Part shown: one piece after another, positions 41,315 to 48,295 of the stretch | Numbering within the stretch: position 1 is the stretch's first letter | How the letters are laid out: each line of letters opens with the position of its first letter | Origin: Actinacidiphila cocklensis | Lineage (GTDB): Bacteria; Actinomycetota; Actinomycetes; Streptomycetales; Streptomycetaceae | Direction: 5' to 3' | DNA length: 50,898 nt | Assembly: GCF_907177275.1 (NCBI RefSeq) | Contig: NZ_CAJSLV010000080.1 | Span: 1 to 50,898 of the forward strand | The notes under the pieces: model-generated | Told to the model about the DNA's origin: nothing | Databases searched by the model: none | What the model saw: only the letters and a program-made list of their open reading frames with translations | Translations under genes and position numbers: made by a program

Positions 41315-41800
41315 ATGACACAACGCAGTGCTGATGCTGGGCGGAATGAAGACAACGCCCCCGAGTGGGCCGACCAGGTCGTGGCGACGGTGGCAGCCGA
41401 GGTCCGCCGACTTCGGAAGGAGCTGGGCATGAGCGGCGAAGACCTGGCCCGCGCCTGCGCCGATCTCGGGTACGCCATCCCGCGCAACGTCATCGCCAAC
41501 ATGGAATCCGGCCGCCGTGCCCAACTGCCCTTGGTCGAGGTCATGGTGCTCGCCAAGGCCCTGCATGTGGCGCCGATCTGCCTGATCTATCCCGTCGGCC
41601 TCCTGGACCGCGTGCAGGCGCTCCCCGACGAGGAACCGACCGACACCTTCGCGGCACTCCAGTGGTTCACCGGCGAGTCGTACGACTACGACGGCCCCAG
41701 CCCCCAACTGCGCGAGCGCAGAGCCGCACCGCAACGGACCTGGTCAATGGATGCCGAGGGCAACATCGTCTGGAAGGACGCCCCGGCAGACGGTCTCTGA
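41315..41800 (+). CDS. XRE-family regulator of the integration module
   Basis: 161 aa. HTH at about residues 25..75: VAAEVRRLRKELGMSGEDLA, RACADLGYAIPRNVIANMES, GRRAQLPLVEVMVLAKAL. A short C-terminal part (DTFAALQWFTGESYDYDGPS) may contact a partner. It lies between the excisionase gene (divergent) and the integrase gene (same strand, 19 bp downstream), the usual place for a lysogeny-type switch that sets integration against excision. No strong ribosome-binding site precedes the ATG, so it may be read from a near-leaderless transcript. Confidence 0.82.
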   Translation: MTQRSADAGRNEDNAPEWADQVVATVAAEVRRLRKELGMSGEDLARACADLGYAIPRNVIANMESGRRAQLPLVEVMVLAKALHVAPICLIYPVGLLDRVQALPDEEPTDTFAALQWFTGESYDYDGPSPQLRERRAAPQRTWSMDAEGNIVWKDAPADGL

Positions 41801-41819
41801 ACCTGCTGGGGGAAGCACC

Positions 41820-43334
41820 ATGAAGGGCTCGACGCACCGCCGCTGCTACTGCCGTGACACCGAAACCGGCCGACCGCTCGGCAGCAAATGCCCCAAGCTC
41901 GCGAACCGCAAGCACGGCTCCTACTCCGTGCGCCAAGAACTCCCGCCCCGCGAGGACGGCACCCGCCGCTCCTTCAGCCGCGCCGGGTACGACAGCCTCA
42001 AGGCGGCCCAGGCTGACCTGGACCACGTCCGCACGCTCCTCGGCCTCGCCGACACCGACGACCAGGACAGCGTCGAGCGCGTCGCGGCCCTGCTGGAACG
42101 CCTTGTCGAGGAGAAGGCGCCGCTCCCCGACGTGGAGGAGATCCGCCGACGCCTCCGCTCCGGGCTTGACCTACGGGGTGGTACGACGGTCGGGGAGTGG
42201 CTGGACCTCTGGTTCGCGTCCAAGAAGCGCCGCAGGACGACCCTCAACGGCTACGCCTCGCACATCTACGTCCACCTCAAGCCGCGCATCGGCCACGTAC
42301 GGCTTGACCGGCTCAACGTCGGCCACCTCGTGGAGATGTTCGACGGGATCGCCGACGCCAACGAGGCCATCGCGGCCGAGAACGAAGCCCGTCGGGCACA
42401 GATCGCGCGCTGCAAGTCGAACGCGCCGGGGCGGCCCGTTGCCGCCGAACGGGCACGGCTGGCGGTAGAGCGGGCGAAGCTCGCCGAGATGCCGCCCTTC
42501 CGCAAGCTGACCGGCCCGTCCACCCAGCAGGCGATACGCCGCACCCTGCGCGCCGCGCTCAACTCCGCCATCGCGCAGCAGCTCATCACCTTCAACTCGG
42601 CCTCCCACGTCGAACTCGCCTCGGGCCGCAGGCCGAAGCCCTTGCTGTGGACGGACGAGCGAGTCCGGCGGTGGCGGCAGACCGGCGAGATACCCGGCCC
42701 GGTCATGGTCTGGACACCACAGCAATACGGCATCTTCCTCGACGCCGCCCAGGATGACCGGCTGTACGCCCTCTTCCACCTTGTCGGCTTCCGCGGCCTG
42801 CGTCGCGGCGAAGCCGTCGGCCAGGACTGGAGCAACGTCGACCTCAAGGCCGGCCTCATCACTCCGGCCAGGGAGATCGTGGTCGACGGCTGGGATCCAT
42901 ACGAGGCCGAGCCGAAGACGGACGGCAGCGCCAACACCATCGCCCTGGACAGCCTGACGATCGCGGCCCTCCGCGCCCACAAGAAGCGCCAGAAGAAGGA
43001 CCGCAAGAAGTGGGGCGAGGCCTGGAACGACACCGGCAAGGTCTTCACGCGCGAAGACGGCTCCTGGCTCCACCCCGAGATGGTCTCCGAGACCTTCCGC
43101 CGCATCCACGCGACGACCGACCTCCCTCCGATCACCTTCCGCGACCTCCGCCACGTGGCCGCGACCCTCACCCACGCGGGCGGCGGCGACATCCACACGG
43201 TGAAGGAGGTGCTGCGCCACTCCACGATCGCGTTGACGTCAGACACGTACACAAGCCTCCTGCCCGAGCTGGACAGGGAAGTTGCGGAGAAGGCCGCGAA
43301 GCTCGTCCCTCGCGCGAAGGCACGAACGGCTTGA
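41820..43334 (+). CDS. int: Tyrosine site-specific recombinase (element integrase)
   Basis: 504 aa, ATG with GGGGGAAG upstream. The N-terminal part has a Cys/Arg-rich start (RRCYCRDTETGRPLGSKCP), as in actinobacterial integrases that target tRNA genes; a SAM-like core-binding domain spans about 120..280. Catalytic residues: R328 in GLRRGE, the HxxR box in the form FRDLRH with R444 (the usual first His is Arg441), H467 in VLRHSTI and the nucleophile Y477 in SDTYTSLL. The substitution at the first His is tolerated in several integrases. The gene sits about 1.4 kb from the tRNA-Lys gene and should catalyse recombination between the 46-bp repeats at 30455 and 44771. It may also act on the mini element ends. 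Confidence 0.93.
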   Translation: MKGSTHRRCYCRDTETGRPLGSKCPKLANRKHGSYSVRQELPPREDGTRRSFSRAGYDSLKAAQADLDHVRTLLGLADTDDQDSVERVAALLERLVEEKAPLPDVEEIRRRLRSGLDLRGGTTVGEWLDLWFASKKRRRTTLNGYASHIYVHLKPRIGHVRLDRLNVGHLVEMFDGIADANEAIAAENEARRAQIARCKSNAPGRPVAAERARLAVERAKLAEMPPFRKLTGPSTQQAIRRTLRAALNSAIAQQLITFNSASHVELASGRRPKPLLWTDERVRRWRQTGEIPGPVMVWTPQQYGIFLDAAQDDRLYALFHLVGFRGLRRGEAVGQDWSNVDLKAGLITPAREIVVDGWDPYEAEPKTDGSANTIALDSLTIAALRAHKKRQKKDRKKWGEAWNDTGKVFTREDGSWLHPEMVSETFRRIHATTDLPPITFRDLRHVAATLTHAGGGDIHTVKEVLRHSTIALTSDTYTSLLPELDREVAEKAAKLVPRAKARTA

Positions 43335-43354
43335 CGGCCCGCTGACCAGGTAGC

Positions 43355-43702
43355 TCAGGCCCGAAGGGTTTCTCCCTGTGGGTCGTAACAGACGAGCCCG
43401 TGCTCGCGGGCCAGGGCGGCTGCGTACTCGGAGACCTCCTCCGCCCTGCTGTACGTCATCAGCAGATAGACGATCGGCCCGGACGCCTCATCGATCACCG
43501 GCGGTGACGCCCAGGCACTGCGAGGGACATCATCTGGATACCGCTCCACGAGTGCCTCGACGTACGCCTCGATACGCGGCGACGGCTCGACAGCCACGTC
43601 ATCCGAATCGAGATATTGCTCGTAGAACTCGTCGAACACCCTGCTCGCTTCATCGTCGCCGGGCGGCTTCTCGCCATCCCACACGGCTAGGTCATAGCTC
43701 AC
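43355..43702 (-). CDS. YDLAVWDGE-type small protein, paralogue of the gene at 9445
   Basis: 115 aa from a GTG at 43702 (VSYDLAVWDGEKPPGDDEAS). It shares with the 9445 protein the opening YDLAVW, a central AYVEALVERYPDD, PVIDEASGPIVYLLMTYSRA, and the end LAREHGLVCYDPQGETLR. The DPQ near the end is a strongly kept block; the 9445 copy has changed it. Function unknown; the size and spread as cargo suggest an immunity-type or small accessory protein. Its stop is 21 bp beyond the convergent integrase stop. Confidence 0.8.
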   Translation of the reverse strand: MSYDLAVWDGEKPPGDDEASRVFDEFYEQYLDSDDVAVEPSPRIEAYVEALVERYPDDVPRSAWASPPVIDEASGPIVYLLMTYSRAEEVSEYAAALAREHGLVCYDPQGETLRA

Positions 43703-43779
43703 GCGCGAATGATCGCAGGCGCCTCCCTGCCCTGGTTCGGCAGCCCCAAGGGTCGGCAACCATGAGCGTAGGAGCACTC

Positions 43780-44547
43780 CTAGAAGGGCGGCTCGTCGAA
43801 GTAGCCGCCGTCCCAGGAGTCGAGGGTGGTAGGGCCGGAAGTGCCACCTGGGGTAGCGAGGTCCCGGGCGCCGTCCTGCCAGGCGCGAAGGCCGCCAAGG
43901 GCGGAAGCTCTGAATCGGTGGTCGGTACTGGTGGCGAGCAGTTGCTCTGCAAGCCGCATCAGTTCAGCTCGGTAGCTGGCGAGTTCTGGATCCTCCGCAA
44001 GAGGTATCGCGGCAGCCAGTGCAGCGTGGCGCACGACGAGGTCGGCGTCGAGAAGATACTCGGCTACGGCGTGGAAAAGCGTGGGGCGCAGGGCACGCAG
44101 GGATTCCATGTGCGGATCTTCAAGGCCGTACCGCCTCGTGGCCGCCAGGCACTCGTCGTTGGCGTCGAGGGCGAGGAGATGCAGCCAGTCCAGCAGAGCA
44201 GCGCGTAGCGGGAGTTGCCGACGCTCCCGCTGACGGCGCTGCATCAGCTCGTAACTGCCGACTGCGGTGGTTCGCGGGTCGGACAGGATCGCGGCTAGGT
44301 AGAGAGCAGTTGGTGGTGTAGCCGAATAGATCGAGTTCTGGTGGCGTACGGGCTCCAGGCCATGGTCCAAGGCTCGGGACCGAGCTGCGGGATCCGGGGA
44401 AAGGAGTGCGCTCAGCGCGGCTGGGATGTCCTCGGCGGTCCCCCTTGCGTGGTCCAGAGCCACCCAGTCGGTCTCGCGGAGCAGCGTCTCGGGCTCGGGC
44501 AGTCGGGCTGCGGCCGACTCGCTCAGGTGATCACTTCCCTCGGTCAC
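43780..44547 (-). CDS. Helical-repeat (HEAT-like) hypothetical protein
   Basis: 255 aa from a GTG. Helix pairs are evident: PAALSALLSPDPAARSRALD, LYLAAILSDPRTTAV, LRAALLDWLHLLALDANDEC, HAVAEYLLDADLVVRHAALA, then AELMRLAEQLLATSTDHRFR and a final disordered GGYFDEPPF. The DPAxRxxAL type motif is typical of HEAT repeats, used for protein binding; similar proteins are often neighbours or immunity partners of toxins. No enzymatic residues. It is the last cargo gene before the right end of the element and reads away from the tRNA. Confidence 0.7.
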   Translation of the reverse strand: MTEGSDHLSESAAARLPEPETLLRETDWVALDHARGTAEDIPAALSALLSPDPAARSRALDHGLEPVRHQNSIYSATPPTALYLAAILSDPRTTAVGSYELMQRRQRERRQLPLRAALLDWLHLLALDANDECLAATRRYGLEDPHMESLRALRPTLFHAVAEYLLDADLVVRHAALAAAIPLAEDPELASYRAELMRLAEQLLATSTDHRFRASALGGLRAWQDGARDLATPGGTSGPTTLDSWDGGYFDEPPF

Positions 44548-44660
44548 CGCTGAAGGCTATGACGCGCTCGTTTGCCTGCCAACCGTCCATCGACGTCGCG
44601 AACCGGACCCAGCGAGTCGCTGCCGGGCATAGCCGCCAGCCCAGCATGGGCCGGACCGAC

Positions 44661-44681
44661 CGCTCACGCATCGCTCACGCA
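44661..44681 (+). promoter_or_regulatory. Paired arm-type sites, right end of element
   Basis: Two CGCTCACGCA copies separated by one base, identical to 30614..30634 and in the same orientation. They end 89 bp before the att core at 44771. The block AACCCGCAGGTCAG at 44733..44746 is likewise shared with the left end. Confidence 0.7.
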
Positions 44682-44698
44682 CGGCCCCCGGCACGGCT

Positions 44699-44730
44699 GT
44701 GCCCCGGCCGTCCGAAGACGACCGGGGCAC
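44699..44730 (-). terminator. Terminator-like hairpin downstream of tRNA-Lys
   Basis: GTGCCCCGG (44699..44707) pairs with CCGGGGCAC (44722..44730). It lies 42 bp beyond the tRNA 3' end on the minus strand. Related hairpins are part of the repeated flanks at 16218 and 17786. Confidence 0.6.
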
Positions 44731-44770
44731 CGAACCCGCAGGTCAGCGGCCTCCGAAGAGGACCGACCCC

Positions 44771-44816
44771 GTAGGCCGTGTGGGACTCGAACCCACAACC
44801 AATGGATTAAAAGTCC
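44771..44816 (+). repeat. tRNA-Lys 3' end as attR, intact copy
   Basis: The 46 bp identical to 30455..30500. It covers the 3' end, T arm, variable region and anticodon loop of tRNA-Lys, so insertion at this site keeps the tRNA intact, as usual for tRNA-targeting integrases. Confidence 0.9.
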
Positions 44817-44844
44817 ACTGCTCTGCCAATTGAGCTAACGGCCC
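44772..44844 (-). tRNA. tRNA-Lys (anticodon TTT)
   Basis: 73 nt without an encoded CCA. Read on the minus strand it begins GGGCCGTTAGCTCAATTGGC (acceptor and D arm with AGCTCA...GGCAGAGC), has the anticodon loop CTTTTAA with TTT, and the T arm GTGGGTTCGAGTCCCAC, ending ACGGCCTA. The acceptor stem pairs fully, with G1-U72 as the only wobble. It is the attachment site of the integrative element, and its 3' half is repeated at 30455, 16306 and (degenerate) 17872. Confidence 0.97.
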
Positions 44845-44894
44845 GCACCGACAGCATAACGGTGTCTCCGGAGGGGCTCAGCAGGGTTGTGGGG

Positions 44895-44918
44895 TGTCGG
44901 GGCCTGGCGGCCCCGACA
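44895..44918 (-). terminator. Terminator hairpin of the FG-GAP gene
   Basis: TGTCGGGGCC (44895..44904) and GGCCCCGACA (44909..44918) form a perfect 10-bp stem with a TGGC loop just beyond the stop at 44927. Confidence 0.85.
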
Positions 44919-44926
44919 GGGTGGGG

Positions 44927-47900
44927 TCAGAGGAGGGTGGAGTACATCTGCCAGCCGGCGCCGAGGCGGACGCGGGGGGCGAGGTAGCCGCCCTTGCCGT
45001 CGCCGTTGTAGCGCCACAGGAGGCCGGCCGCGTCGCGCGCCACCAGGTCGGGGTGGCCGTCGTGGTTGAGGTCGCCGACGACGGTGAGGGCGTTGTAGCC
45101 CTGCCAGCCGCTGCCGACGCGGACGCGGTTGAGGACGCCGCCCTTGCCGTTCCCGGCGTAGCGCCACAGCACACCCGCCGCGTCGCGCGCCAGCAGGTTG
45201 CCCGCGCCGTCGCCGATGAGCAGGTTGTAGCTCCGCCAGCCGTTGCAGATCAGGACCCGGGAGGAGAAGGAGCCCGTGGCGGTGGCGGTGTAGCGCCACA
45301 GCGCGCCCGCCGCGTCGCGGGCCACGAGGTCGGGGCGGCCGTCGCCCGTGAGGTCGCCGGGGGAGGCCAGGGTGTTGTAGATGTTCCAGCCGCCGCCGAT
45401 CGTGAAGTGCGGCGAGCTCGGGGTGATGCGGCCGGAGCCGGTGTAGCGGGTCAGGATGCCCGCGGAGGAGCGGACCAGCAGGGAGTTCAAGCCCTGCGAG
45501 CCGGCGTCGCCGATAGGCAGGTAGCGTGAGGTGGTCGGCCAGCCGGTGCCCTGCTGGCCACTGCCGGCCGCGAGGACGGCGCCGGTGCCGGTGCCCCGGT
45601 GGACGTCGAGGCGGCCCGCCGGTGTCAGGCCCAGCACGTCGCCGATGCCGTCGTCGCTGTAGTCGTGGGGCATGGCGAGCGACTGGTGGACGTCGACGGT
45701 CCCGGTGCGGACCAGGTCGGCCCCGAGTCCGTTGGCCGGGGTGGCGGTCAGCGACCAGACGTAGCTGCCGGTGGGCACGTAGCGCCCCGCCGGGTCCTTC
45801 CCGTCCCAGTACGTCGCGATTCTCGCGTCGGTGGCACCGCCGCTGATCGTCCGGACCGTCGCGCCGCCCGTCTTCGGGCGGAATGCGAGCTTCCAGGAAG
45901 CGGCGGGGCCGGACAGCAACTCCGAGATCTCCCAGCCGGACCGGGCGTAGAACCATGGGTCGATGTCCAGCACGTTCTGCGCGTCCAGAGTCGAGGGCGC
46001 CGTGCCGGAGGGGATCAGATGGGTGGTGGCGTCGGGTGCGGTGTACGCGATCTGGCCGCGGAACTTGTCCACCGTCCAGGTGACGCGCCGGTCGCCGCCG
46101 GGGAGCGCGGGGTCCGCGGGCAGCGCGGCCACGGTACGGGTCGCGCCGGTCCTGCTGTCGGTGACCTGGAGCTCATCGCCGGGGTGCCGCAGCACGAAGC
46201 CGTCGCCGAGCAGCGCCTGTCCCGCGGGCACCGCTACGGACTTCCCCGCCTTGCGGTCGTAGACGCCGGCCGGGCCGTTCGCGCCGCACGACCAGTAGAG
46301 CCAGTTGTCCAGTGCCTGGACTTCCTTGATCGCGCAGGGCGCGTCGGTGGTGACCGCTGTACGGGCGACGGGACCGTCGGTGTAGCGACTGCGCAGGTCG
46401 AGTTGGTCGACCTTGCCCTTGGCGGCGGACGCGGTCCACAGCGTGTCGCCCCACAGGGCCGCCGCGGCGATCGGGCGGGTGAGGACCACGGTGCCGTAGC
46501 CGATGTTGATGACGTACTGCTTGCCGTTCGAACCACTGTTGTACAGAACGTAGTTCTCGGACGCGTCGACGATCCGCCCACCGGTGGAGTCCAGCGGGAC
46601 CCCGCCGAGGCCGAACCTGTTCGCCGCGTAGACGGTGTCCTTGCCGTTCGCGGCGCGCGCCACGTAGGCGACGTCACCGTACGAGCCGCCGGAGACGAGG
46701 CCGACCGTGCAGTGGTGCTGGGCGTCGCAGTTGCTGTCCGGATCCGGGATGGGGAGGCTGACGCGCTGGGGTGCGGATGTCAGCTGCGGGACCGGGCCGA
46801 CGCCCTCGTTCTGGTAGAAGAGCCTGCCCGAGGTGAGGCTGTCGACGGTGTCCGGGATGCCCTCGAGGAAGCGCAACCGGCCCTGGGCGAGCGAGAGTCC
46901 GTACCGCACCGGGTTCAACTCGCGGATGTCGAAGAGCTTGACGGGCGCCCCGCCGCCGGGAGCGATGCGGTACGCGCTCCAGTGGGCCGCGTCCGGGCCA
47001 CCGCGTACGAACGCGCCGCCGTCCCGGGAGATCCGCAGATCGGTGGCGTCCGGGAGGAGTTCGGTGGCCGGCCCACCGGTCAGCGGAACGGAGTAGAGCG
47101 GGTCCATCACGCCGTCGTTCCAGGCCGAACCGCTGCGTACCGCGAGGACGGCGCTGCCGGTCAGCGTGACGACGTAGTTCGTGCTGTCGGCGTGGAGTTC
47201 CGGCGGCAGGGTGATCGTCCGGCTCTCCGCAAGGGGGTCGGTGAACGCCGCCATGTGGACAGTGCCCGCCGAGTACCAGCCGATCGAGTCGGCAGTGGTG
47301 ACGACCTGGCGTGTGCCGTCCTCGGGAATGTAGCCGGGCAGGCTGTCGACCGCTCCGGTGAGCGGGTCCACCAGGCTGATGTCCCGTCGGGTTCCGATGT
47401 CGTACGTCAGCAGCAGCCGCCCGCCGGACTCGGCCGTCTGCGTACCGCCGAGTCCGGTCAGCCCCGTCGTCGGAATGCCGGTCAGTACGGTGTCGGAGGT
47501 GACGGTGGTACCGGTCACCTTCAGCAGGTGGTACGTGTTCACGTAGCCGGTCGTGGAGCTACCGGTCCGCGAACGGGTGACCATCGCCCAGCCGTCGGGC
47601 GTCCCGGTGGCCGCCAGGAGGGCTCCGACGGGCTCAGCCGGCGTGACGGTCTCGACGTTCCCTGTCGCGGGATCGTCCAACCTGATCAAGGTGCTGCTCC
47701 ACAGGGAGGTGAGCCGCTCCGCGCCGTCGGGCAGCCGTATCGCGAACTGCGATGAGCTGCCCCCCATGGGCACCGGCGAGCCGCCGCCGTACGGCACCCA
47801 GGTCTCGGCACCGTTCGGTGCGATCCGCTGGTAGCCGGTGGCTCCGCCGAATCCCACCCTGTCGTTCATGAGGCGGGGCGCGTTCACCGGCGGGACCACG

Positions 47901-48031
47901 ACGTCGTAGGACGGCGGAGCGGACGCGGCCTGCGCCGGGGCCGCGAGGCCGAGGAAAGGTGCCGCGAGCGCGCAGGCCAGCGCGGCCGTCAGGCCGGCCC
48001 TGGTCAGGGCGCGGGACGTCGAACGTGCCAC
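44927..48031 (-). CDS. Large secreted FG-GAP/VCBS repeat protein with FlgD-type Ig domain
   Basis: 1034 aa from a GTG with GGAGG seven bases upstream, which decides it over upstream starts. Residues 1..35 are a signal peptide (RALTRAGLTAALACALAAPF, then LGLAAPAQA). Residues about 40..720 form a long propeller-like region (SQFAIRLPDGAERLTSLWSS; YVVTLTGSAVLAVRSGSAWN; YAANRFGLGGVPLDSTGGRI). About 735..780 is a FlgD-like Ig unit, IATYWDGKDPAGRYVPTGSY. The last 250 residues hold FG-GAP repeats with calcium-binding loops: DYSDDGIGDVLGLT, DLTGDGRPDLVARDAAGALW, DLNHDGHPDLVARDAAGLLW. It should be exported and bind glycans or cell-surface partners; no catalytic motif seen. It has its own terminator and abuts the tRNA-Lys gene, probably in the host core region. 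Confidence 0.88.
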   Translation of the reverse strand: MARSTSRALTRAGLTAALACALAAPFLGLAAPAQAASAPPSYDVVVPPVNAPRLMNDRVGFGGATGYQRIAPNGAETWVPYGGGSPVPMGGSSSQFAIRLPDGAERLTSLWSSTLIRLDDPATGNVETVTPAEPVGALLAATGTPDGWAMVTRSRTGSSTTGYVNTYHLLKVTGTTVTSDTVLTGIPTTGLTGLGGTQTAESGGRLLLTYDIGTRRDISLVDPLTGAVDSLPGYIPEDGTRQVVTTADSIGWYSAGTVHMAAFTDPLAESRTITLPPELHADSTNYVVTLTGSAVLAVRSGSAWNDGVMDPLYSVPLTGGPATELLPDATDLRISRDGGAFVRGGPDAAHWSAYRIAPGGGAPVKLFDIRELNPVRYGLSLAQGRLRFLEGIPDTVDSLTSGRLFYQNEGVGPVPQLTSAPQRVSLPIPDPDSNCDAQHHCTVGLVSGGSYGDVAYVARAANGKDTVYAANRFGLGGVPLDSTGGRIVDASENYVLYNSGSNGKQYVINIGYGTVVLTRPIAAAALWGDTLWTASAAKGKVDQLDLRSRYTDGPVARTAVTTDAPCAIKEVQALDNWLYWSCGANGPAGVYDRKAGKSVAVPAGQALLGDGFVLRHPGDELQVTDSRTGATRTVAALPADPALPGGDRRVTWTVDKFRGQIAYTAPDATTHLIPSGTAPSTLDAQNVLDIDPWFYARSGWEISELLSGPAASWKLAFRPKTGGATVRTISGGATDARIATYWDGKDPAGRYVPTGSYVWSLTATPANGLGADLVRTGTVDVHQSLAMPHDYSDDGIGDVLGLTPAGRLDVHRGTGTGAVLAAGSGQQGTGWPTTSRYLPIGDAGSQGLNSLLVRSSAGILTRYTGSGRITPSSPHFTIGGGWNIYNTLASPGDLTGDGRPDLVARDAAGALWRYTATATGSFSSRVLICNGWRSYNLLIGDGAGNLLARDAAGVLWRYAGNGKGGVLNRVRVGSGWQGYNALTVVGDLNHDGHPDLVARDAAGLLWRYNGDGKGGYLAPRVRLGAGWQMYSTLL

Positions 48032-48233
48032 AGATAAGCCTCCGTTGACCGGTGCGGGAAAGCACGGGACAAGCGCAGGAGTGGAGCGCGCCCGGCGCGG
48101 GCGGCATGGCATCGAGCCGCCGCTGCGCGTCGCGCGTGGAAAGTGAGCCCCCCGGCCCCCGACAACCCCCCGGCGGCCCCCCGGCCGCCTCCTGCGAATC
48201 GCCGCACTCTAGCAGCAGGCCCGCAGCAAGCGG

Positions 48234-48275
48234 AACGGGTCCCCCGCCTGCGAAGTCGCAGGCGGGGGACCCGTT
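48234..48275 (-). terminator. Very strong hairpin terminator of the helicase gene
   Basis: A perfect stem of about 19 bp (48235..48253 with 48256..48274; AACGGGTCCCCCGCC pairing with GGCGGGGGACCCGTT) lies 20 bp beyond the helicase stop at 48296. The innermost pairs must open for the loop. Confidence 0.85.
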
Positions 48276-48295
48276 CTCAGGAAAGGCGCGGCCGG

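Noticed and set aside
45599..47755. Long open frame opposite the FG-GAP gene
   Set aside because: It is Arg/Gly/Asp-rich with no motifs; the minus strand has a signal peptide, FG-GAP repeats and a terminator.
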